Source: Paenibacillus sp. FSL H7-0357 (GTDB taxonomy: Bacteria > Bacillota > Bacilli > Paenibacillales > Paenibacillaceae). Taken from it: a stretch of 64,000 nt of DNA. Below the pieces are notes generated by a model. That model had not been told where the DNA came from. It searched no databases and worked only from the letters and a program-made list of their open reading frames with translations. Made by a program: the position numbers and the translations under genes. This document shows positions 49,806 through 58,480 of the stretch, piece by piece. Within the stretch, counting starts at the first letter, position 1. The number at the start of each line of letters is the position of its first letter. Location of the stretch: contig NZ_CP009241.1 in the NCBI RefSeq assembly GCF_000758525.1, positions 7,545,501 through 7,609,500 on the forward strand. Reading direction: 5' to 3'.

Positions 49806-50567
49806 TTACATTTGATTGATATGATGTATAATTGCATGATATAAAAATTCGGCTAAATCTCCATCGCTATATTGATTTATATAATTATTGAATCGACTAT
49901 CTATTTTATACGTATTTGCAATGCATGTTAACATTTCAGAATCACATGCCATAGATTGTTCGAGATAACTTTTCCATTCTGTGATTAATTGCTGCACTTC
50001 ATTTGAAGAAGGGGATTGATGAATACAGGATGCTATTTTTCTGAATACCCTTTCCATGTTTTGTTCAAATCCAGAATATAGGCCCGCTTTTTCATTAGGA
50101 GCGAGTTTTTCCATCTTCTCCTCGAACTCCTTGTATGCCTCTGTTTCTCCATAGATGAATTTCGCTTCATGATCATATTGTTCTTGTAATGGTAAAATAG
50201 ATGAATCATTAAAAATTCGTAAGTTGTAAATATCCTTCCCCGACACATACTCATCCAATGCAGTAATGATTGTTTCTAATTTTTGTTTTCTCGATATTAA
50301 AGTTTGGCTATGCTTTTTTAATATTTGCTTCTGCTCTTGTTTCGCAAGCTTCAAAATATCCGCTATTTCCTTCAGGGAAAAGTCCATTTCCTTTAAAAAT
50401 AAAATCGTTTGAAGTTTTTCTAAACTGTTTCGATCATAGAGACGATAGCCTTTTTCTGTTAAGTAAGTCGGCTTAAATAAATTTATTTTATCGTAATATT
50501 GTAAGGTTCTAGTGGTTATGCCTGTAATTTTAACGATATCTTTAACCGTTAATAATGGTTTCTTCAT
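49806..50567 (-). CDS. MerR-family regulator with TipAS-like antibiotic-recognition domain
   Basis: A 253-residue regulator. MerR HTH (6-75, TVKDIVKITGITTRTLQYYD ... YRLYDRNSL) is joined through a coiled coil (80-120) to a C-terminal TipAS-type helical domain (about 130-250) with the family pattern HEAKFIYGETEAYKEFEEKM. TipA-type proteins bind thiopeptides or other toxic compounds and activate defence genes. The start overlaps the 3' end of the DUF2268 gene by 26 bases. Both genes are markedly AT-rich compared with neighbours, suggesting joint acquisition. Confidence 0.87.
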   Translation of the reverse strand: MKKPLLTVKDIVKITGITTRTLQYYDKINLFKPTYLTEKGYRLYDRNSLEKLQTILFLKEMDFSLKEIADILKLAKQEQKQILKKHSQTLISRKQKLETIITALDEYVSGKDIYNLRIFNDSSILPLQEQYDHEAKFIYGETEAYKEFEEKMEKLAPNEKAGLYSGFEQNMERVFRKIASCIHQSPSSNEVQQLITEWKSYLEQSMACDSEMLTCIANTYKIDSRFNNYINQYSDGDLAEFLYHAIIHHINQM

Positions 50568-51468
50568 CCCAAAATCCTTCTATTTCGTCTAGTATTTGAT
50601 TGGCAGGTGTAATCGTTGCTTCAAAGATCGTTTTCCCTGCTTTATCTAAGTAGTATTTAATTAAATAATAACCACAGGCATAACCAGCACTATAAGGCAT
50701 ATTGACCGGATCATAGTTTTGAAGTTTTGCTATTTCGTCACCATAAAGATACGGTGCAATTTCATCAAAGCCTGTTAGTTGTAATTGTTCCTTGAGCACA
50801 GGCTTAATATGCTTATTAAGCGTTTCTGGATTTGTTTTCGACACCCAAGGGCCTAGTAGATCTTCCCCAAAGATGGAAGTAGCGAAGTTTTCTGCTAATC
50901 CTTCACTTACGATTAATTCACCTAAGGTAACGGTATGATCCCATTGAATAAATTGATACCGAACATTATGGTTACATTCGTGTGCTAAAGCAGCCTTCAT
51001 TCGAGTTATTGTATATTCATTTGGCACAAGTGTACACAATATGTAGCCAGGAATACCCCCATCACCACTATATCCTTCACTTAACATTAATGAAGGGCTT
51101 TCCGGGTTCCCTAATTGAATGGTAAATAAGTAATCGGCTACAGATAAGCTTACTCCATGCTCTGTAAATAAATGAAGGCTTTTCTTTACAGCATTTTCAC
51201 ACTCAGACCAAAAAGAATCGGACGAAATTAAACTTATTTCTGTTGAAAGCTCATTTGTGATCTGATTAGGAGAGATGTTCATTATATTATTCAAAGTAAT
51301 AACATCAAAACCATTAGACTCCTCAGCTTTAAAAGGAATATGTTGGATTTCCCATTTTTTCATAAAAGGAGCCAACATTTCTTGTCTGAATAACTCAACC
51401 TTTTCCTCTTGTGGAGCTTGTGCAACTTTTCGGTAAATTATATCTGAACGTAATGACTTTATATTCAT
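50542..51468 (-). CDS. DUF2268 putative zinc-dependent protease
   Basis: About 308 residues from ATG 51468 (AGGGGTGAAAGTT upstream; frame open to 51507). The HExxH zinc motif is seen as ALAHECNHNVRYQF, with a downstream glutamate in SEGLAENFATSIFG completing a gluzincin-like site. The flanking GGIPGYILCTLVPNEYTITR matches the DUF2268 (YjaZ-like) family. It has no signal peptide. It is co-transcribed with the TipA-type MerR gene that overlaps its end, so the pair may be a compound-induced stress unit. The substrate is unknown. Confidence 0.85.
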   Translation of the reverse strand: MNIKSLRSDIIYRKVAQAPQEEKVELFRQEMLAPFMKKWEIQHIPFKAEESNGFDVITLNNIMNISPNQITNELSTEISLISSDSFWSECENAVKKSLHLFTEHGVSLSVADYLFTIQLGNPESPSLMLSEGYSGDGGIPGYILCTLVPNEYTITRMKAALAHECNHNVRYQFIQWDHTVTLGELIVSEGLAENFATSIFGEDLLGPWVSKTNPETLNKHIKPVLKEQLQLTGFDEIAPYLYGDEIAKLQNYDPVNMPYSAGYACGYYLIKYYLDKAGKTIFEATITPANQILDEIEGFWDEETIING

Positions 51469-51551
51469 AACTTTCACCCCTCGTTTATTATAGTGAAAAT
51501 TATGCACTATGACGTTGCGTAATAGTCAAGAGATTAAGATCAAAATATAAG

Positions 51552-52085
51552 CTAATCTATTCTAATTGCCTCGATATAAAGCTCGATCTTCACTTCATTT
51601 CCGACGATTATACCACCCGTTTCCAGCGGCGAGTTAAATGACAAGCCAAATTCGTTGCGTTCGATACTGGCTATTGAATGAAATCCTGCACGCTCCCGGC
51701 CACGAGGATCTTTGTTTAGTCCTTCAAAAACGGTCTGAAAAGTGATGGGCTTTGTTACTCCATGCAGAGTTAAATTGCCCGTAAGTTCATATTGCCGTTC
51801 GCCAGCTAGGACGCAGCTGGTGCTTTGAAACGTAATGGTTGGATACTTAGCTGCATGAAAGAATTCGTCGCTCCTCAGGTGCTCGTCCCGTTGCCGTTGG
51901 CGAGTTGTGAGACTATTTGCGTCTATGGAAGCCTGTATACCCATGGTTGTTAAATCGTTGGGGTCAAAGCTTAAGGTCGCTTGGAAATGCTCGAATACTC
52001 CTTTAATTTTATTAATCATTAAATGCGTCACCGAAAACTCGACGGAGCTGTGGTCCGGATCTACTTCCCAATTGACATTGCTCAT
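51552..52085 (-). CDS. YceI-family lipid-binding protein
   Basis: A 177-residue protein with the YceI lipocalin-like barrel: WEVDPDHSSVEFSVTHLMIN at the N-terminus, DEHLRSDEFFHAAKYPTITF in the middle and the conserved GNLTLHGVTKPITF strand. The family binds polyisoprenoid or amide lipids. There is no signal peptide, so it is cytosolic, as in most Bacillota members. It is monocistronic. The start follows AAAGGTGGAATTTATTC. Confidence 0.9.
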   Translation of the reverse strand: MSNVNWEVDPDHSSVEFSVTHLMINKIKGVFEHFQATLSFDPNDLTTMGIQASIDANSLTTRQRQRDEHLRSDEFFHAAKYPTITFQSTSCVLAGERQYELTGNLTLHGVTKPITFQTVFEGLNKDPRGRERAGFHSIASIERNEFGLSFNSPLETGGIIVGNEVKIELYIEAIRID

Positions 52086-52172
52086 GAATAAATTCCACCT
52101 TTATGATAAGATTCTGAGAAAGGTCGCCCTATCTCCAAAACACTGCGAAATTCGCATACTCCTAATATACAA

Positions 52173-52206
52173 AAACGCTACTGACAACGTGATGTCAGTA
52201 GCGTTC
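52173..52206 (-). terminator. Terminator of the former WYL regulator gene
   Basis: AACGCTACTGAC pairs perfectly with GTCAGTAGCGTT (12 bp) around an 8-base loop and is followed on the minus strand by TTTTTG. It overlaps the last codons of the WYL remnant. Confidence 0.8.
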
Positions 52207-52347
52207 TAGCATTTTTTCGGCTTTCTCGTAAATCCGATTTCGGAATGATTCAGGCTCCACCACCTTTACATTCCCTCCCAGCTGTCTGTAACGGCAAGTT
52301 TTTAGGTCATCCTTTGCGGATGGCCCTTTCTTCAAAAATCGCTTTAT
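52195..52347 (-). pseudogene. C-terminal fragment of a WYL-domain (YafY-like) regulator
   Basis: The minus strand is open from 52347 to a TGA at 52195 and encodes the end of a YafY-type protein: YRQLGGNVKVVEPESFRNRI followed by YEKAEKMLERY. The rest of the gene (HTH and WYL core) is missing, and a stop lies immediately upstream. The natural terminator is still present. It marks a deletion junction between YceI and the phosphotransferase gene. Confidence 0.65.
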
Positions 52348-52387
52348 TCAACTACCGTATCCGTGCACTAGGTTAGCGTACATCCAG

Positions 52388-53395
52388 CTAAATGTCCCCA
52401 AGTAGAGTGTCGAGTTGCTCCCACCGCTCCGCAGTGTGGATCATTTCTTCGGCAAAACGGACAGGGACCACGCTGGACGATTCGAACGACGGCTGAATCC
52501 ACCAAAGCGATTCGATACACCAGTCGTACTTGATTGCCCTTAAAATCGAGCCCGGCGGTAGCTGCCGCACACTACGGTAGCCTTCAGTGAAAGCGACCAC
52601 TGCATCCTTGCGGAATCCGCGCTCGCTGAGCGTGCCGGAAAGGACAGCCCGCCCGAGGTCCAGCGCCGGAAACGAGTAGCGTGCCCGGTCGAAATCAACG
52701 ATGGCTGCCAGAGCATCGCCTTCGAAAAGCAAATTGTCTGCCCACAGATCGAGGTGGGCCCAGCCGGCAGTCAGCGGCTTAAAGTCATCATCTCCAAGGG
52801 AATCAACAATCGCCTTCTGTAATTGCAATGCGTTCCGGACACGCTCAGACGAGTCACGGGTCGCCTCCCAACTTACCTCCCAGGTGCGCTCCAGCTCCTC
52901 GCGAGACAACTGCCAAACCGGTTCCTCCGGCGGCACTGCTGCTCCGAGGCCTGATGCCATCGCGGAATCCCAGACGGTATGCATATCCGCGGCAGCCCGT
53001 CCGAGTGCGTGCATCCTATGCTCACCGATCATGCCAGCAGGCACCATAGCGCCCGGACAGCACGTCATGACGGTCATGTACCTTCCGCACGGCAGAATGT
53101 GCATGCAGCGCCCATCCAAAGTCAGCGGCTCAGGACACGGTCCTCCCGACTGATAAAAAAGAAGTTGCAGCTGCAGCGCATTTTCAATCTTGCCGCGAAA
53201 CTCCGGGTCATGCATCTTAAACCGCTCAGGGTGATAGCTTTTGGCGAACAGCCACCCCTTGTTCGTCTCGACAATCCACTTCTCGTTCAATAGCCCACGC
53301 CTAACACGCTCGGCGGACAGCAGCTCAGCCGAAAAATGCTTTTTCAGCCAGTCCGCGATTTCGTTGACTAATTGGTCCTCAGTCGTCAACAGCAT
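52388..53395 (-). CDS. Phosphotransferase of the aminoglycoside/homoserine kinase II type
   Basis: A 335-residue kinase-like protein. The catalytic loop is WAHLDLWADNLLFEG near residue 218 (HxDxxxxN), the metal aspartate is in IVDFDRAR near 238, and ATP-lobe residues occur in LNEKWIVETNKGWLFAKSY. It resembles APH/ThrB2 proteins of unknown substrate in Bacillota. It has no partner gene and precedes, on the same strand, only the WYL relic. It differs clearly from the phosphotransferase at 16653 in sequence, so the two are not a recent duplication. Confidence 0.8.
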   Translation of the reverse strand: MLLTTEDQLVNEIADWLKKHFSAELLSAERVRRGLLNEKWIVETNKGWLFAKSYHPERFKMHDPEFRGKIENALQLQLLFYQSGGPCPEPLTLDGRCMHILPCGRYMTVMTCCPGAMVPAGMIGEHRMHALGRAAADMHTVWDSAMASGLGAAVPPEEPVWQLSREELERTWEVSWEATRDSSERVRNALQLQKAIVDSLGDDDFKPLTAGWAHLDLWADNLLFEGDALAAIVDFDRARYSFPALDLGRAVLSGTLSERGFRKDAVVAFTEGYRSVRQLPPGSILRAIKYDWCIESLWWIQPSFESSSVVPVRFAEEMIHTAERWEQLDTLLGDI

Positions 53396-53513
53396 TTGAA
53401 TCCAACCTTTCCAAATCCCTCCGCACCCGAACAGCGAAACTGCGCAGAGAGCGTAGTAGAGTTATAAAGTTTCTTGGCGGTCAGTTATGATGTCGAAATC
53501 TCCAGATGACATT

Positions 53514-54197
53514 CTACTTCTCCTGCTCTTTTATCACCTGCTCAATCCCGAGCAGAATCAGCTTCAGGCCGAACTCAAACGCCCCGTCGGTCCCCATTAG
53601 CTCGAACAGCCCGTTCGTAAACATCCTGCGGAACAGCCCTGCATCCGTCTCGCTCATGGAATCCAGAAGGCGAATCATCTCCTCACCCGGAGCTGCTCCC
53701 GGGTCCTCCTTAAGGATAGCGGAGACATTGCGCTCATGCTGATAATCGTCTAGGACGAAGTAGTAGACATAGTTCACAAGCGTAGTAATCACTTGCATTT
53801 TCTGCGCTTGTGTAAGCGGCGTCGACTCCACGCAGAGCAGCATACGGTTGGTGAACCGGATGATGTCCGGTTCGTGGGGCAGCGTCATCATCATGAGCTG
53901 CGTAGAGCAGGGATATCGGCTGAGCACGCTCCGTACTGTTACCGCAAGCCCTGTCAGTTGCTCCTTCCAATCCCCCTCGGAGTGAAACTCTTCCAGGATC
54001 ACCTTCGATACCTGATTGGCCAAGCGCTGGTAAAGATCCTGTTTGCTCTTGAAGTACCAGTACAGGGAGGGAGCCTGAATCCCCAGCCTGTCGGCCAATC
54101 GCCTCATGCTGAATTTCTCGATATCCTCCTCTCCAAGAAGCTCCCACGAGGCTTCCAGAATCCTGTCCTCCGAAATTTGAGGCTGCTGCTTTTTCAT
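53514..54197 (-). CDS. TetR-family repressor
   Basis: A 227-residue regulator. The N-terminal HTH (10-55) has the family consensus RILEASWELLGEEDIEKFSM ... PSLYWYFKSKQDLY. The C-terminal helical domain resembles the TetR_C class that binds tetracycline-like ligands in an all-helical pocket. It is divergent from the MATE efflux gene across 131 bp that contain three copies of TCTAACANNGTWAG, so it very probably represses the pump and itself. The start is an ATG after GATAAAGGGCGGATAACG. Ligand unknown. Confidence 0.9.
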   Translation of the reverse strand: MKKQQPQISEDRILEASWELLGEEDIEKFSMRRLADRLGIQAPSLYWYFKSKQDLYQRLANQVSKVILEEFHSEGDWKEQLTGLAVTVRSVLSRYPCSTQLMMMTLPHEPDIIRFTNRMLLCVESTPLTQAQKMQVITTLVNYVYYFVLDDYQHERNVSAILKEDPGAAPGEEMIRLLDSMSETDAGLFRRMFTNGLFELMGTDGAFEFGLKLILLGIEQVIKEQEK

Positions 54198-54213
54198 CGT
54201 TATCCGCCCTTTA

Positions 54214-54300
54214 TCTAACAGTGTAAGTTTATGCTTTACAGGTTTATAGGTTCATGATATCATCTAACACTGTAAGGTTCAATCTAACACCGTTAGATTG
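54214..54300. promoter_or_regulatory. Three TetR-type operator repeats between the repressor and MATE genes
   Basis: 15-bp copies of TCTAACANNGTWAG(N) lie at 54214-54228, 54263-54277 and 54283-54297. The third is extended to a perfect 9-bp-arm dyad (CAATCTAAC, ACC, GTTAGATTG; 54280-54300). Spacings of 49 and 20 bp place all on nearly the same helix face. They cover both divergent promoters. Confidence 0.7.
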
Positions 54301-54328
54301 GATACAATAAAGAAAGTGGTGATCCAAC

Positions 54329-55681
54329 ATGGATGCAGAAAACCTCTATTACTTTGAAAAAGCACCGGTCGCAAAGGCCGTAGCTCACTTCGCTATACCG
54401 ATGATGCTAGGCACATCAATGAATGTCATATACTCCATCTTGAATGCCTATTTCCTTGGTACACTCCATAATACTGCTATGTTAACCGCACTCGCGCTAA
54501 CCTTGCCACTATTCGCAGTCATTATGGCGCTGGGCAACTTGATTGGCATGGGCAGCGGTACCTACATCTCCCGTATGCTAGGAGAGAAAAAGTATGATGA
54601 CGTAAAGCATGTGTCTTCATTCGCTTTTTACAGCAGCTTAGTTCTCGGTCTTCTCGTGATGGCCGCGGGTCTCCCGTTGATCGATCCCATCGTTCATGGC
54701 CTGGGGGCCACGCCTGACTCCTTCGGATTCACGAAGGACTATGTCACGGTTATGCTTATCGGTTCACCGTTCGTCGTGCTATTTTTCACGCTGGAGAATA
54801 TCGTGCGCTCGGAGGGTGCAGCCATCACGTCGATGATCGGTATGATTCTCAGTGTTGTTGTAAATATCATTCTCGATGCGCTCGTCATCTTCGTGTTCCA
54901 TTGGGACGTGATCGGCGTTGCGTCAGCTACGGTCATTTCTAACTTGGTTGCGAGTATATACTACGCCTTCCATATGGGATATAAAAGCCAATTTTTAACT
55001 ATCTCCATAAAATGGTTCAAGGCTACCAAAGACATTCTGGGCAATGTATTCAAAATCGGGGTTCCCGTCTTTATTATGAGCATCTTTTTGGGGGCAATGT
55101 CGCTTATCTTCAACCATTTTCTTGTCGAATACGGGGATTCGGCCGTAGCGGCTTACGGAATTTCATCACGTTTATTGCAATTTCCTGAGTTTATTCTGAT
55201 GGGCTTATGCGAAGGGGTCGTGCCGCTCATTGCCTTCTCTTTTACAGCGGATAAATTGCGCATGAAGAATACCATTGGATTTACGATCAAAGTGATTGTG
55301 GGGTTAGCAGCCGTATTCGGCATCATCGTCTATTTAGTTTCCGACCATTTAATTGGTCTATTTACAAATGACCCGCAATTAATTGAAATGGGCAGCTACA
55401 TTCTGCATGTGACGTTTTTATCCTTGTTCATTACAGGAATGACCACTCTGTTTACCGGGGTCTTCCAGGCAACAGCGCAAGGAACGGCCGCGTTTATTAT
55501 GTCAATTATTCAAGGTGTTACGCTGATTCCTGTGCTTTATATCGCCAATCAAATGAACGGCTTCCACGGGGTGGTCTGGTCGATTGTCATTGCGGATGCC
55601 GCCGCATTCCTTGTCGGTGCCGTCATGCTGTATGTTCTGCGGAACAAATTGCAGCCGGAATTGGATAGTTTGGTACAGTAG
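54329..55681 (+). CDS. MATE-family multidrug efflux transporter
   Basis: A 450-residue inner-membrane Na+ or H+ antiporter with 12 predicted helices. FAIPMMLGTSMNVIYSILNA forms helix 1 and GMGSGTYISRMLGEKKYDDV follows helix 2, as in NorM/DinF-type MATE proteins. The ATG is preceded by AAAGTGGTGATCC. Its regulation by the divergent TetR protein is indicated by the operator array. Substrates are unknown. Confidence 0.9.
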   Translation: MDAENLYYFEKAPVAKAVAHFAIPMMLGTSMNVIYSILNAYFLGTLHNTAMLTALALTLPLFAVIMALGNLIGMGSGTYISRMLGEKKYDDVKHVSSFAFYSSLVLGLLVMAAGLPLIDPIVHGLGATPDSFGFTKDYVTVMLIGSPFVVLFFTLENIVRSEGAAITSMIGMILSVVVNIILDALVIFVFHWDVIGVASATVISNLVASIYYAFHMGYKSQFLTISIKWFKATKDILGNVFKIGVPVFIMSIFLGAMSLIFNHFLVEYGDSAVAAYGISSRLLQFPEFILMGLCEGVVPLIAFSFTADKLRMKNTIGFTIKVIVGLAAVFGIIVYLVSDHLIGLFTNDPQLIEMGSYILHVTFLSLFITGMTTLFTGVFQATAQGTAAFIMSIIQGVTLIPVLYIANQMNGFHGVVWSIVIADAAAFLVGAVMLYVLRNKLQPELDSLVQ

Positions 55682-55738
55682 AAGTTATGTAACAGCCAGA
55701 TCAGCCAACCTTGGAGTTCTGCGGCCTCTTTAAAAAAA

Positions 55739-55792
55739 GAAGGTGCGAGAAGCCGGTTCATCACCGGACGCTTTTCGTACCTTCGCTTTTTT
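55739..55792 (+). terminator. Terminator of the MATE gene
   Basis: GAAGGTGCGAGAAGCCGG pairs imperfectly with CCGGACGCTTTTCGTACCTTC around TTCATCA, followed by CTTTTTT. It may serve the convergent small gene as well, whose stop is at 55795. Confidence 0.8.
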
Positions 55793-55794
55793 GT

Positions 55795-56175
55795 CTAAAT
55801 CAACGCGTTGAAATGGCCCTCTGAGTTTACCGTCGCCGTCCGGGGATCAGTCAGACCGGCGCCCTTGAGGCCTCCCTTTCCTTCAGCCCGCCAGAGCGGG
55901 AGATGGTCTTGAAGCGGAGGAGCCAGTACAAAATCGACCGGGGTGCTACTCCCACTTTTCTGCACCAGTTGGGCCTCCATCAGTCGAATTTGCCGCTGCA
56001 GCTGCTCCCGGCGATAAGGAGTCTGCATCTCTCCGCCCTGCGCTGCATTCACCTTGTCCAGTTCCATCAGCAGCCGGTTCCGCTGCTTCTCCAGGGAACT
56101 GACATCGCTTTGTGTGCCACCGTAAGCTGTAATGGCCTGTACCGGGCTGATGCCTGATACCGTCTGTGTCGCCAT
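55795..56175 (-). CDS. Small FlxA-like coiled-coil protein
   Basis: About 126 residues from ATG 56175 (GGAGGGGAAGATC upstream; open frame to 56220). A short Ser/Thr/Gln-rich head (MATQTVSGISPVQAITAYGG) is followed by a helical region rich in Gln, Leu and Arg (REQLQRQIRLMEAQLVQK) that looks like a FlxA-family coiled coil, then a Pro/Gly-rich tail. No enzyme motif or signal peptide. Role unknown. The 230-base gap to 56450 holds nothing I recognise. Confidence 0.55.
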   Translation of the reverse strand: MATQTVSGISPVQAITAYGGTQSDVSSLEKQRNRLLMELDKVNAAQGGEMQTPYRREQLQRQIRLMEAQLVQKSGSSTPVDFVLAPPLQDHLPLWRAEGKGGLKGAGLTDPRTATVNSEGHFNALI

Positions 56176-56449
56176 GATCTTCCCCTCCGTTTCCTTGGCT
56201 CCTACTCCAAATTCAGCCAAATTTGAAAGTTCTAATCATGTCTATTACCCGGCCACCCCCGCCATGACAACATCCCAAACGCATTTCGGAAAAAAATCGT
56301 CTCATAGTCTCAGTCAGCCGCTTGTTTCGACCATACCAAAGACCCACCCAGGACCTGTAAAAGTCCCTTCAAGGTAAATCATTAATCTGCAGCATAAATA
56401 CAGGCTCCCGCGAGCTTTTTCATGATCCTTATTTCATTTTTCTGTACTG

Positions 56450-56815
56450 TTAATAAATCTTGTTCAGCAGCCCAATCACTTCATCAAGGGTGAGGCCAAA
56501 GGACTTGTAATATGATGTGTCGCTGTCCATTTGCTTCAGGATCATTTCGTTGCGTATCCGCAGCATCTCATCGGGCGAGAATTCGGCTACAAAACATCCT
56601 TTACCTGTTACCGTATTGATCAAACCGCTTCGCTCAAGTTCTTCCCACGCTTTCTTTACGGTGATAACACTAACATGAAGCTCCAGGGCTGCCTGACGAA
56701 TGGGCGGTAAACAATAGCCGCTTTCCAGCTCACCTTTCAGAATTTGTGCGCTGATCTGTTCGTAAAGCTGCTGATAAATCGGTTTCTCGGATGTGCTCGA
56801 AATCGTTACGTTCAT
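56450..56815 (-). CDS. GntR-family regulator, YtrA subfamily
   Basis: A 121-residue protein with a GntR winged helix (KPIYQQLYEQISAQILKGEL ... PPIRQAALELHVSVITVKKA) and a short C-terminal dimer helix, as in YtrA regulators of ABC operons. It is the last gene of the ATPase-permease-GntR operon and overlaps the permease stop by ATGA. The dyad upstream of the operon (58334-58358) matches the GTGTA/TACAC half-sites expected for this group, so autorepression of the whole operon is likely. Confidence 0.9.
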   Translation of the reverse strand: MNVTISSTSEKPIYQQLYEQISAQILKGELESGYCLPPIRQAALELHVSVITVKKAWEELERSGLINTVTGKGCFVAEFSPDEMLRIRNEMILKQMDSDTSYYKSFGLTLDEVIGLLNKIY

Positions 56816-57468
56816 AATATCTCCACTCTTAGGAATCTCTTTACCGCAATCCGATAGGCAATCAGGGTGAATGAAATAAAAATTACGAGGCCCGCGATCA
56901 GAATAGATAGCTGCAGCGCTTTATTATCCGTCCCGGAGCCATAGAAAATGTCGTTCATCCAAGGACTTCGGATTCCGGCCCATTGGGCCACTCCGGCAAA
57001 AAGTATAGCGGCCGTAGTGGCTGCGGTCGTTGCCGCGCCATACTTATACGCCGTCTTGTAGTACATGGATATAAATATGATGTTGAAGATCGCAAGCATG
57101 ATAAAGCATAATCCCCAAAAACCCATGTGTGGTGCATAGAAAATGTAAGTCAGATGAGGGTATAAGAGAAACGTAAATATACCGAAGATCATCGCAACAA
57201 GAAGATGCATTAGTTCAAGAATGACAACAACGGCTATCCTGGACTTCACGATGTCTGTTTTGGTCACTGGCATCATCGTACTAAACATCAAATCGTTCTG
57301 ACTTTTAAATCCGCCAAACATGTTCGGTACAGTTATGAAGCAGAAATATAGCTGGACAAGAAAGTAGACCCAACCGGGAATAAGCATTAAGCCACCCAGA
57401 ATTACGGGTAATACGAAGAACCAGGGATTTACTCCTAATTTCAAATCCTTCATCACCAAATTATACAT
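56812..57468 (-). CDS. ABC-2 permease of the YtrA-type operon
   Basis: About 218 residues with six helices, starting MYNLVMKDLKLGVNPWFFVL. The ATG at 57468 lies 6 bases after AGGAGG; one at 57474 is too close. PHLTYIFYAPHMGFWGLCFI and the final helix precede a short basic tail (RIAVKRFLRVEIL). It overlaps the ATPase stop and the GntR start, so all three genes are translated as a unit. The substrate is unknown; related YtrABC systems respond to cell-wall antibiotics. Confidence 0.82.
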   Translation of the reverse strand: MYNLVMKDLKLGVNPWFFVLPVILGGLMLIPGWVYFLVQLYFCFITVPNMFGGFKSQNDLMFSTMMPVTKTDIVKSRIAVVVILELMHLLVAMIFGIFTFLLYPHLTYIFYAPHMGFWGLCFIMLAIFNIIFISMYYKTAYKYGAATTAATTAAILFAGVAQWAGIRSPWMNDIFYGSGTDNKALQLSILIAGLVIFISFTLIAYRIAVKRFLRVEIL

Positions 57469-58315
57469 ATACATCCTCCTTTTTCGCGAAGTAGATCATG
57501 ATTTCATCGAGGCTGGGCGTGGTTGCCCTTAGGTTGGAGGATGGATCGAAATCATTGGCATGAATCAACCCGGTAAAGCCGAACGAGTTGATTTTGTAGG
57601 AAATCAAATATTCCTTTACTTCGCTCAATTGGGCCTCGCTGCCGCTGATTAAGCGATAGGACTCCTTAAACTCGTTTTTCTCGGAACTGGCGACGATTTG
57701 CCCGTGTTCAATGAAGGTTATATAATCCGCACATCTTTCCAAGTCGGATGTAATATGGGTAGAGAAAAGAATACTGATTTCGCCGCCAATGATAAGCTCC
57801 TGAAAGATATCTAGAAGATCGTCTCTTGAGACAGGATCGAGTCCGCTGGTCGGTTCATCAAGGATAAGCAGCTTTGCGCCATGCGATAAAGCAAGGGTCA
57901 AGCTGTACTTTACTTTCATTCCTGTAGACAGTTCCGCTATTTTTTTATTTTCATCCAATTTGAATCTTTTTAGATAGTTGTAGTACGTTTCATCATTCCA
58001 ATTCTTATAGAACTTCTTTGTAATATTGGTTAGCGTTTTTATCTTGCTGCGTGTATAGAAATCGATATCACCGAATGCGCATCCAATTTCCTGCTTCAAT
58101 TCGATTTCATGTTCAGCGATGTTCTTGCCAAAAATGCTGATCTCGCCACTATCGGCTTGAACCATGTTCAAGATCGATTTTATCGTGGTCGTTTTTCCCG
58201 CGCCATTGACCCCGATAAACCCCATAATATAACCCTTCTCCAATTGAAAAGATACATCTTTGATCTGAAAGTGAGGATATCTTTTATTTAAATTTCTAAT
58301 ATCTAATGCCAGCAT
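57461..58315 (-). CDS. ABC ATPase of the YtrA-type operon
   Basis: A 284-residue ATPase. Walker A GVNGAGKTTTI (about 38), signature LSTGMKVKYSL, Walker B LLILDEPTSGLD and switch STHITSD are visible. A C-terminal extension of about 80 residues follows, as in YtrB/EcsA-like exporters. The ATG at 58315 follows GAGGAGGTATGGT. It is the first gene of the operon, 19 bases downstream of the operator dyad. Confidence 0.88.
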   Translation of the reverse strand: MLALDIRNLNKRYPHFQIKDVSFQLEKGYIMGFIGVNGAGKTTTIKSILNMVQADSGEISIFGKNIAEHEIELKQEIGCAFGDIDFYTRSKIKTLTNITKKFYKNWNDETYYNYLKRFKLDENKKIAELSTGMKVKYSLTLALSHGAKLLILDEPTSGLDPVSRDDLLDIFQELIIGGEISILFSTHITSDLERCADYITFIEHGQIVASSEKNEFKESYRLISGSEAQLSEVKEYLISYKINSFGFTGLIHANDFDPSSNLRATTPSLDEIMIYFAKKEDVYV

Positions 58316-58333
58316 ACCATACCTCCTCAACAA

Positions 58334-58358
58334 ATTGTGTATTCCGTGTATACACAAT
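58334..58358. promoter_or_regulatory. Dyad operator of the YtrA-type operon
   Basis: ATTGTGTAT and ATACACAAT are perfect 9-bp arms separated by 7 bases. The half-sites GTGTAT/ATACAC fit YtrA-subfamily GntR operators. It lies 19-43 bases upstream of the first start codon, where repressor binding would block initiation. Confidence 0.75.
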
Positions 58359-58480
58359 GTATCATGAGGCTTTTACAAAGTCAATTGGTACACGACGACG
58401 GATACACTGATGCCGAGCAGCGCCACACATCCCTGATCCCCGAATAGTGATAACCTTTTTTAACGGGATTACGGTACGGT

